NCBI GenBank assembly: GCA_017550445.1
Contig: JAFZOV010000143.1
Coordinates: 1 to 11,614, forward strand
DNA: 11,614 nt
Reading direction: 5' to 3'
DNA from: Fibrobacter sp.
GTDB lineage: Bacteria > Fibrobacterota > Fibrobacteria > Fibrobacterales > Fibrobacteraceae
The first letter of the stretch is position 1. Every line of letters begins with the position of its first letter. The translations under genes were made by a program, and so were the position numbers. The notes beneath the pieces are model-generated. The model had not been told where the DNA came from. It did not search any database and saw only the letters and a list, made by a program, of their open reading frames with translations. Below are positions 1 to 6,726 of the stretch, one piece after another.

Positions 1-309
1 GAACACTGCGTCGCAAGCAGCGGACATGGTTTCACGACCACCGTTACGGGCGGCAACGATTGCAGCCATCACGCGTGCGATCGGGAGCTTGGTTGCGTTG
101 GCATAGCTCAGAGCTTCATCATAGCGCTGTGCAGAGATATGAGTGCCAAACTTGGCCAAGAAATCCTTACGGCCCTTAGCGCTCTTCACCATGATGTAAA
201 GGACGCGTTCGACAGAGAATCCGAGACCGATCATGAACACCACGAGGATGATCCACATGAACTGGTAACCATCAGATTCAGGGCTGAAGGATTGAAGCAT
301 TTTAGACAT
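1..309 (-). CDS. MotA/TolQ/ExbB-family proton channel subunit (N-terminal part, runs off the left edge)
   Basis: Only the first 103 codons are present; the gene continues beyond base 1. The start is ATG at 307-309, preceded by a good Shine-Dalgarno AAGGAG (317-322) with 7 nt spacing. The protein begins MSKMLQSFSPESDGYQF and has one clear hydrophobic segment at about residues 17-41 (MWIILVVFMIGLGF and following) ending in an ERVLYIM motif, as in the first transmembrane helix of TolQ/ExbB proteins. A basic cytoplasmic stretch follows, then a helical part with LPIARVMAAIVAARNGG, which fits the conserved region after helix 1 in this family. Members sit in the inner membrane, form pentameric proton channels with a TolR/ExbD partner, and transmit proton motive force to periplasmic proteins. 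The neighbours here are envelope proteins, so a motor role for an envelope complex is inferred. The channel-lining helices 2 and 3 are outside the window, so TolQ, ExbB and MotA/AglR types cannot be told apart. Confidence 0.75.
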   Translation of the reverse strand, partial: MSKMLQSFSPESDGYQFMWIILVVFMIGLGFSVERVLYIMVKSAKGRKDFLAKFGTHISAQRYDEALSYANATKLPIARVMAAIVAARNGGRETMSAACDAVF

Positions 310-374
310 TAGAGTACTCCTTGATTGAGTGTTTTGGTTTATTTTGAAAAATCTTTGTTCATATTTAATCTTTT

Positions 375-445
375 TTAGGGCAAAATTGTGTAGTCGAGCC
401 GGTAAAATCTTGTTTACTACTCAAAAAACGCCATTTTTGCCCTAA
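375..445. repeat. 11-bp perfect inverted repeat in the leader of the proton-channel gene
   Basis: The arms TTAGGGCAAAA (375-385) and TTTTGCCCTAA (435-445) are perfect complements separated by 49 bp. Within the loop a smaller inverted pair is visible, GTAGT (390-394) with ACTAC (416-420); an alternative pair, GTAAA (402-406) with TTTAC (413-417), competes with it. The element lies between the terminator-like hairpin at 453-478 and the start codon at 309. It could be a folded 5' leader or two half-sites for a DNA-binding protein. I see no riboswitch class I recognise, and no convincing sigma-70 promoter in the 187-bp gap. Confidence 0.45.
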
Positions 446-452
446 TAGAATA

Positions 453-478
453 GGGGAACCCTATGAACTAGGTTCCCC
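453..478 (-). terminator. Terminator-like hairpin between the large TPR gene and the proton-channel gene
   Basis: Arms GGGGAACC (453-460) and GGTTCCCC (471-478) form an 8-bp GC-rich stem with a 10-nt loop, located 18 bp after the TAG stop of the TPR gene. Read on the minus strand the stem is followed by TATTCTATT, a T-rich but interrupted tail, so termination is probably partial or moderate. It would separate the TPR gene from the proton-channel gene unless there is read-through. Confidence 0.55.
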
Positions 479-496
479 GTAAAATTGTTTTTACCG

Positions 497-3400
497 CTAC
501 TTTTTCTTCTTCTTGGCCTTCTTCTTGGCCTTCGGAGCAGGAGCAGCTTCCGGTTCAGCGGCAGCTTCCGGTTCGTCGTCCATGGAGCTCATGGAAGAAG
601 AAGCGTTAGAGGCAGAGCCACCAGCGAGCTGTTTCTGGAGGTCAGCAAGTTCGGCCTTCAGCTTTTCGTTTTCAGCCTTGGCGTCCTTGATGATTTCGCG
701 GTAGGTGTTGATCTGTTCTTCCGGAGTCATGACTTCGGACTTAGCAATCTGTTCCAAGCGAGCCTTGGTCTTGAAGTAAGCCGGGTCAGAGAACAAGGTG
801 GACGGGTCGAACTTTTCGATCTTGGTGTTCAAGGTCTCGTTGTTTTCATCGAGGCTCTTGAGGAGTTCGAAGAGCTTTTCGGTCCACTGGTTTTCGATAC
901 CGTAGTGAGCAGCAGCCTTGATACCGGTTGCGCACTGCGGAATAGCGAGTTCCTTAGCGCCGTTAGAACGGTTGGTCAATTCTTCGCGGTAAGCTTCCAA
1001 GTCTTCGTGGACAGCTTCGACAGCGTCTTCCTTGGCCATGCCTTCGTATTCAACGTATTCCTTCACAATAGAAGCGGAGTCCGGCAGCGGAGAGTTAGCG
1101 AATGCGTCAGCCACTTCGACGAACACAGCGCAACCCTGGTAGTACATTTCGATGTAGCCTTCTTCAGCTTCGATCACGTCCTGGTTGTAGAAGCCCTGGT
1201 CGCGAGCAAGGTCGATGTTCTTCTGGAAGATCGGACGAGCCTGTTCATAGTAGCTCGGGAGCTGCTGCACGATACCGATACGTTCAGCAAACTTTTCTTC
1301 TTCCTTCTTGCCGTTGAGTTCCTGTTCGCGGATCTTGGCGGCCATGGTCACGAAGAGCATACCCATCTTGTTGGTGGCCTTGAAGGTCCAGCGTTCAGAT
1401 GCGTAGGTTGCAGACTTGGAGTACTGGCTCATAGCCTTCTGCAGGATGTCGACCAACTGCTTGATGATCTTGGCCTTTTCCTTTTCCTTGCCCTTCAGGA
1501 CATACGGATCCATCTTGTGGTATTCGTATTCACCGAGGTAGAAGGCAGCTTCAGCCGGAACACCCGGGTCAGCATTCTTGATCTGAAGACCGTACTTGTC
1601 GTAGGCTTCCAAAGTCTTGCGGTAGTCTTCGACAGCCTTGTCTTCTTCCTTAAGTTCCATGTAGGCACGGGCGGCACCGATATAGGCAGCGATCAGCTTT
1701 TCCTTATCTTCCTGGCCGTAAGCCTTAATGAAGTTGTGGTATTCAGAAGCAGCGAGATCCCACTTCTTAGCGTTACCGTAGGCCATCGGGATGCTGAAGG
1801 CAGCGTCGAGGGCGTAGGAGCTCTTCGGATAGTCGCGGACGAGGTCCTTGGAGCAGCGGATAGCTTCGTCGGTCATCTTGGCTTCATCGTAGCTCAAGCA
1901 GGCGCTATAGAGGTAGCCCGGAGTACGTTCATCCTTCGGATAGCGCTTGTAAGCAAGTTCGTAGGTCACAGCAGCAGACTTCTTGTCGGCGATAGTGTCA
2001 TAGACCTGGGCAGCAGAACCGATAGCCATGAATGCCATGGAATCCTGCGGGAAGTTGTTCGTGATGAACAAGTAGGTCGTAGCAGCTTCGCGGTATTCCT
2101 GTTCGAAGTACTTCTGATCGCTCTTCTTGGCGTTAGCAGCCTTCTTGTGAGCGTCACCAGCACGGACGATACCCTTGATGGTAAGCGGAGACTTGGAGTA
2201 CTGCTTGGGGAGGATCATGAAGGTTTCGGCAGCCTTGATGTACTGATTATCCTTTTCATATGCTGCACCGGCTTCGAACACGGCCTTGTCAGCAATGTCG
2301 ATGAGCGGGTAACGCTTCACGAGAGCGAGGTAAGCTTCAGCACCCTTCTGATACTGGCCCTGCTTAACGCTCTGTTCAGCCATCTGGAAGAGCACGTAGG
2401 CAATAGCCTTTTCGATTTCCTTGGCCATGGAGTCGTTACGAGTTTCCTTGACCTGGGTGTACTGCTTATAGAGCCATTCGAATTCGGTGAGGGATTCCTC
2501 GTAAGAGCCAGATTCCAAGAGAGACTGGGCAAGCATACGGCTGATGAGCAAAATGTACTGGTGTTTCGGGAAGTCCTGCTTCAACTTGCGGAGCACGCCC
2601 ACAGCCACCTTGAACTGCTTTGCATCGTAATGAACGATAGCGGCGTTGTAAGCAAGTTCTGCAGCTTCCTTGTTCTGGCCGTACTTGGCCATGTACTTGT
2701 TAACCTGATCGAAGTAAGCCTTGGTTTCTTCAGACTTATAAGCCTTCACAGCATCGTCGCCATACTTTTTCTTCTTGGCGTTTTCACGAGACTGATCCAT
2801 CATGAGCACGGCGTTATATGCAGCTTCTTCCTTCTTCAGGAGAGCTTCGGAGCCCATCGGGCGACGACCGTAGCGAGTGGTATCGGTATCGACGATCCAG
2901 TTGAACATCTTGGCAGCGTTAGCATACTGGCCCATTTCCTGGTACACGAGAGCGAGGTTGATGTGAACCTTGTATTCGTCCCAGGTCGGTTCCTTGGCAT
3001 AGCGCTTCAGGAATGCTTCGTAAGCCTTGATGGCTTCTGCATACTGCTTCTTACCGGCTTCCAAGTCACCTTCCTTGGTGAGCTTAGCAGCGCGAGCGTG
3101 GTGGTACTGCGGAATGTCGAGCATAGCGCCACGGATAGCGGTTTCAGCATTCTTCACAGATTCCGGATACTTCTGGTTCTTCTTGTACCAAGAAGAGTTG
3201 CGGTCATAGCGCTTCACCACAGTGTAGCGGTGCTGCTGGGCTTCTTCAAACTTCTGCTGGATGATGAGAATTTCAATCATCGCAATATCAGCAAGAGGAG
3301 CATCGATGTAGTCCGGGTTAATGGACATCAAGCGCTTGAAGGACTGCACGGCTTCTTCGTTACGGTCGTGGTCCTTGTTCTTCATACCGATACGGTAGTA

Positions 3401-4375
3401 CACAGAGTCCTTGAACGGAACCTTCTTATCCTTAAGGAAGGATTCTGCTTCGGCAACACCACCACCTTCAAGGTCAGAGAAAGATGCAGCCATGAAGTCC
3501 ATAGCTTCTGCGCGCAAGTCAGCAGGGTATTTACCCTTGTCGGCACCAATGATATATTCGTAGTACTTGATTGCAGCGGTTTCGTATTCTGCAATGTTAT
3601 AGTAGGATTCAGCCAAGTGGTACATGGCGAGAGCAGCTTCCTTACCGGTAAGGGTTTCGAAGCCGGTCACCTTCTTGTACGCCTTCACTGCGTCACGGAA
3701 CTTACGGTTCATGAAGTGGTATTCCGCAATACGGAGCCAAGCCTTCGGAACGAGACCGTTATCCGGGAAGTTTTCGACGAGGCGCATACGGAGCTTGTAG
3801 GCCTTTTCGTCTTCGCCACTAGCTTCCTGCACGGCAGCAGCCTGGTAAATCACGGTCGGAGTCTTGTCTTCCTTCGGATACTTGTCGATGTATTCGAGGA
3901 AGTAGCCCAAAGACTTCTGGTGATCAGCCTTCGGAAGCTGGTCGATGTTGGCGCACTTTGCCGGCTTGTTATCGCGGTCAGCGCACCATGCCACATCTTC
4001 TTCATACTGGGCGTTCTTGTCGAGGAAGTGCTTTTCTTCGAGCTGGAACTGGTAATGGCCCAACTGCTGGAGAGCGGATGCGCAACGCTTGTTCTGCTTG
4101 CCCTTACAGTTGTTTACCTGCTTTTCCCACTGTCTAATGGCATCTTCCATGCCCTTTTCATCGAGGCCACCGGAACGGCAAGCCTGTTCAGCCTGGTGCT
4201 TCAACACCTTGTAAGAGTTGGCGCACTGGGTCTTTTCAGAGCCCTTCGGCATGGCCTTACACTTGGCCGCCAATTTCTTGGCTTCATTGACTTTGTCTTT
4301 ACAAGGATCTGACGCTGCAAAAGAAGAGCCTACGAGCGAGCAGACGATTGCACCAACAAGCAAAAATTTTTTCAT
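497..4375 (-). CDS. Very large secreted TPR-repeat protein with Cys-rich N-terminus, coiled coil and polylysine tail
   Basis: This 1292-residue protein starts at ATG 4373-4375 behind an AG-rich ribosome site (GGTGGAAAGAG) and stops at TAG 497-499. Residues 1-21 are a Sec signal peptide (MKKFLLVGAIVCSLVGSSFA), so the protein is exported, probably to the periplasm. Mature residues 25-141 carry eight cysteines (25, 39, 51, 66, 90, 98, 131, 141), suggesting a disulfide-bonded head. From about 160 to 1100 most of the chain looks like tetratricopeptide-type helical hairpins, for example the recurrent pattern of A-x-Y-x-F/L, then EEAxxxYxxxxxxYP. A predicted coiled coil (about 1213-1250) is followed by a Ser/Ala/Pro/Glu linker and a lysine tail from 1282. 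TPR proteins of this kind are scaffolds; the architecture is reminiscent of TPR proteins of Myxococcus-type gliding systems, but I cannot assign orthology. The coding sequence lacks TTA, CTA and TCA codons throughout the mature part, suggesting high expression. Confidence 0.85.
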   Translation of the reverse strand: MKKFLLVGAIVCSLVGSSFAASDPCKDKVNEAKKLAAKCKAMPKGSEKTQCANSYKVLKHQAEQACRSGGLDEKGMEDAIRQWEKQVNNCKGKQNKRCASALQQLGHYQFQLEEKHFLDKNAQYEEDVAWCADRDNKPAKCANIDQLPKADHQKSLGYFLEYIDKYPKEDKTPTVIYQAAAVQEASGEDEKAYKLRMRLVENFPDNGLVPKAWLRIAEYHFMNRKFRDAVKAYKKVTGFETLTGKEAALAMYHLAESYYNIAEYETAAIKYYEYIIGADKGKYPADLRAEAMDFMAASFSDLEGGGVAEAESFLKDKKVPFKDSVYYRIGMKNKDHDRNEEAVQSFKRLMSINPDYIDAPLADIAMIEILIIQQKFEEAQQHRYTVVKRYDRNSSWYKKNQKYPESVKNAETAIRGAMLDIPQYHHARAAKLTKEGDLEAGKKQYAEAIKAYEAFLKRYAKEPTWDEYKVHINLALVYQEMGQYANAAKMFNWIVDTDTTRYGRRPMGSEALLKKEEAAYNAVLMMDQSRENAKKKKYGDDAVKAYKSEETKAYFDQVNKYMAKYGQNKEAAELAYNAAIVHYDAKQFKVAVGVLRKLKQDFPKHQYILLISRMLAQSLLESGSYEESLTEFEWLYKQYTQVKETRNDSMAKEIEKAIAYVLFQMAEQSVKQGQYQKGAEAYLALVKRYPLIDIADKAVFEAGAAYEKDNQYIKAAETFMILPKQYSKSPLTIKGIVRAGDAHKKAANAKKSDQKYFEQEYREAATTYLFITNNFPQDSMAFMAIGSAAQVYDTIADKKSAAVTYELAYKRYPKDERTPGYLYSACLSYDEAKMTDEAIRCSKDLVRDYPKSSYALDAAFSIPMAYGNAKKWDLAASEYHNFIKAYGQEDKEKLIAAYIGAARAYMELKEEDKAVEDYRKTLEAYDKYGLQIKNADPGVPAEAAFYLGEYEYHKMDPYVLKGKEKEKAKIIKQLVDILQKAMSQYSKSATYASERWTFKATNKMGMLFVTMAAKIREQELNGKKEEEKFAERIGIVQQLPSYYEQARPIFQKNIDLARDQGFYNQDVIEAEEGYIEMYYQGCAVFVEVADAFANSPLPDSASIVKEYVEYEGMAKEDAVEAVHEDLEAYREELTNRSNGAKELAIPQCATGIKAAAHYGIENQWTEKLFELLKSLDENNETLNTKIEKFDPSTLFSDPAYFKTKARLEQIAKSEVMTPEEQINTYREIIKDAKAENEKLKAELADLQKQLAGGSASNASSSMSSMDDEPEAAAEPEAAPAPKAKKKAKKKKK

Positions 4376-4399
4376 TTTTCTCTTTCCACCTATTAAGAT

Positions 4400-4437
4400 A
4401 AAAAAGGGGAAGACCTGGTTTGCTTCAAGCCAGGTCT
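4400..4437 (-). terminator. Intrinsic terminator or attenuator hairpin after the barrel-TPR gene
   Basis: Arms AGACCTGG (4411-4418) and CCAGGTCT (4430-4437) form a perfect 8-bp stem, extendable by a G-U and two A-U pairs toward a small loop. On the minus strand it is followed by TCCCC and then six T residues (4400-4405). It begins 16 bp after the TAA stop of the barrel-TPR gene. Only about 25 bp remain between the T-tract and the next start codon, and I see no good promoter there, so it may act as a partial terminator or processing/stability hairpin within one transcript. Confidence 0.65.
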
Positions 4438-4453
4438 AACATATTCCTTGTTA

Positions 4454-6712
4454 TTATTCCAGTTCGTCGCCACCCATGTCTAAGTCGTCGTCCAGGCTTT
4501 CAAGTTCCTGAGCAGCTTCGGAGTTAGCAGCACCCTGACCCATCTTGGTCTTAACAGTTGCGAGGGTGAAGCCTGCGTCATCCAAAATACGCTTACGGTT
4601 GGATTCGAAACGGTCACTCTGAATAGCCTTCTGAGTGAATGCGGCGTAATCTTCGATAGCCTGGTTGGCCTTGTCAAAGCTCGGCTGCAAGGCTTCACGC
4701 TTGCTCTGCACACGCGGAGTCGGGAGCTGACGAGCGAGGTCCAAAGCCTTCACCTGCACGGAGTCAAATTCGTCCTGCATGGAATCGTAAGCCTGACGGG
4801 CGCTATCGCGAGCAGCAACGGTCACAACCGGCTGTTCGGTGCGCTTTTCAGCCTGTTCCAAGGACTTCACTGCGTTGTTGTAATCCTTCTTGATGAAGTA
4901 GCAGTAACCCTGAACGAGGTATGCTTCAGACACGAGGAAGGATTCAGGCATATTCTTGATGATCCACTGTGCCGGCTTGATAGCTTCATCGGGCTTGTTC
5001 ACCTTGAGGAAGGACCAAGCGATACCGAGCATAGCTTCGTCATACACCGGAGAACCGGGCTGGACCTGACCATACATCTGGGCGGCAGCCGGAATGTCGG
5101 ACTTTTCGCCAGAGAAGTAAATGTGGCCGAGCTTCACCTTGGCAGCGTCCTGCAAGTCACGTTCGGACTGGTTGGACACCGGCTGTTCGGTAATGTCGCG
5201 GAAGCAGTTTTCAGCTTCGTCGAACTTGCCGAGACGGCTGTATGCAATACCCATGGTATAGCGGGCGTAGAAGTAGTTGGCGTTACCCGGAAGAATGGCG
5301 GCGAGCAGGTCGACAGATTCCTGATAGAGACCCTGTTCGAACTTGATCTGGCCTGCAACGTAGTCAGCGTCAGCCTTCACGTCGCTTTCACCGAACTTCT
5401 GAGCAATATTCTGGTACTTGGCCATAGCGTCGATGTACTTGCCTTCCTTATAGTCGATGTTCATCAACTGGAAGTGGTACTTGGCGCGCTGGTCACTCTG
5501 CGGATAGCGCTTGATAGCGTCTTCGTACACAGACTTTGCAGCCTTGTGCATGCGGAGGTTTTCGAAAGACTTTGCCTTATAGAATGCGGCCTGGTCCACA
5601 AGGTGGAATGCCGGATACTTGGTCTGAACCTTACCGAAGGCGTATGCAGCTTCCAAGAACTGACGGTTCAAGTAGAGACGCATAGCGGCGCGGTAGTCGT
5701 TTTCAGGTTCGATCTTCAAACGACGATAACGTTCTTCACCGATTTTCTCTTCGCGAGTATCACCGAAGCGGCTGGTGAGCTTGACAGCCCAGATAAAGCC
5801 ACGGTTCTTCTTGGCGTAGAGGTCATCGTGAGACATTTCGAGGTCAAGAGCGAGGTAACGGAAGATGCTCACGTCCTTGACGTTAACCGTAGCGCCGGCA
5901 ACCGGGTAACCTTCCTTCGTGAAACGGAGACGGACACCAAGGTGCGGAGAGAGGTAATAGGTCAAAGTGAAGCTCATTTCCGGATTCAAACCTTCGCCAC
6001 CTTCGGAGTCGGAATGGAACACGTCGATGAGAGAAAGTTCTGCCTTAGCTTCGATCACGCGGTTAAAACCACGCCAGAAGAGGGAGAAGTTCAGGTTAGA
6101 CGGAATGTTGTAAGCATCGTCGCGATCGCCACCGAAGAAGCCCGGAGCAACGAAGCCACCCTTATCTTCCATGCTAACGCCCGGCTGGGCGATATTCTGG
6201 AGGGCAACGCCCACCAAGAGGTAACCGAACTTAGAAGAGTTGAGCGGGTTCCAGCTGAGGCCCACGTCGGAACCGACAGTCACCTGCTTCACATCATCGA
6301 ACTGGTTGATGTAAAGAATAGAGACATCGATACCCAAAGAGATGCAGTGCATCAGTCTGTAGGCGTAACCGAGCAAGAAGGCGTATTCGCCGTAGGACTT
6401 GCCACCGTCAATGGATGCACCGTTTTCGAAGAACGAGAAACCGAGAGTGTGCTTGTAATCCATCGGGAAGGTCACGCTAACGTATTCCTGGCTAGCTTCA
6501 CCACTGATAGAACTAAAGAACGCTGCGCTGAATTCCAACTGGTCAGTTTCAGAAATTCCTGCGGGGTTCACATACATGGCAGTATTGCCACCAAATTCTG
6601 CAAACCAGTCATTCTGCTGATACTTGTGCGGAGAATAAGTGGCTTCTGCAAACAAGGAAGTGCTGGCTACCGTGAGTCCAAGGACTGCTGTTTTAATAAC
6701 ACTAGTACGCAT
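4454..6712 (-). CDS. PorV-like outer-membrane beta-barrel fused to a periplasmic TPR domain
   Basis: I place the start at ATG 6710-6712 (752 residues). A GTG three bases upstream is in frame but lies only 3 nt from the ribosome site AAAGGAG, against 6 nt for the ATG. Residues 1-22 are a signal peptide ending SLFA. Residues about 23-318 are rich in alternating amphipathic strands with aromatic and glycine residues, and include the early motif AMYVNPAG typical of PorV/PorQ and UPF0164-like barrels. Residues about 335-625 contain TPR-type helical repeats (for example KAAKSVYEDAIKRYPQ and GKFDEAENCF). A further helical region (about 628-735) ends in a strongly acidic tail (ESLDDDLDMGGDELE). PorV-type proteins sit in the outer membrane; the TPR part would then lie in the periplasm. 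The gene starts 11 bp after the OmpA-domain gene and is coupled to it. The family call for the barrel rests on the motif and composition only. Confidence 0.75.
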   Translation of the reverse strand: MRTSVIKTAVLGLTVASTSLFAEATYSPHKYQQNDWFAEFGGNTAMYVNPAGISETDQLEFSAAFFSSISGEASQEYVSVTFPMDYKHTLGFSFFENGASIDGGKSYGEYAFLLGYAYRLMHCISLGIDVSILYINQFDDVKQVTVGSDVGLSWNPLNSSKFGYLLVGVALQNIAQPGVSMEDKGGFVAPGFFGGDRDDAYNIPSNLNFSLFWRGFNRVIEAKAELSLIDVFHSDSEGGEGLNPEMSFTLTYYLSPHLGVRLRFTKEGYPVAGATVNVKDVSIFRYLALDLEMSHDDLYAKKNRGFIWAVKLTSRFGDTREEKIGEERYRRLKIEPENDYRAAMRLYLNRQFLEAAYAFGKVQTKYPAFHLVDQAAFYKAKSFENLRMHKAAKSVYEDAIKRYPQSDQRAKYHFQLMNIDYKEGKYIDAMAKYQNIAQKFGESDVKADADYVAGQIKFEQGLYQESVDLLAAILPGNANYFYARYTMGIAYSRLGKFDEAENCFRDITEQPVSNQSERDLQDAAKVKLGHIYFSGEKSDIPAAAQMYGQVQPGSPVYDEAMLGIAWSFLKVNKPDEAIKPAQWIIKNMPESFLVSEAYLVQGYCYFIKKDYNNAVKSLEQAEKRTEQPVVTVAARDSARQAYDSMQDEFDSVQVKALDLARQLPTPRVQSKREALQPSFDKANQAIEDYAAFTQKAIQSDRFESNRKRILDDAGFTLATVKTKMGQGAANSEAAQELESLDDDLDMGGDELE

Positions 6713-6726
6713 CACTTACTCCTTTA
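6713..6726 (-). promoter_or_regulatory. Ribosome binding site overlapping the upstream stop codon
   Basis: On the minus strand the TAA stop of the OmpA-domain gene (6724-6726) shares bases with AAAGGAG (6719-6725), the ribosome site of the barrel-TPR gene. This arrangement implies translational coupling, so the two envelope proteins are likely made in linked amounts. The 6-nt spacing to ATG 6710-6712 is why that codon was preferred over GTG 6713-6715. Confidence 0.7.

Noticed and set aside
485..4312. 1275-codon open frame on the plus strand
   Set aside because: It lies in exact antisense register with the signal-peptide-bearing TPR gene and is explained by the absence of TTA, CTA and TCA codons there. 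Its translation is a low-complexity Val/Leu/Phe/His-rich sequence with no recognisable domain.
6713..6715. GTG as start of the barrel-TPR gene
   Set aside because: It lies only 3 nt from the ribosome site, whereas the adjacent in-frame ATG has a normal 6-nt spacing.
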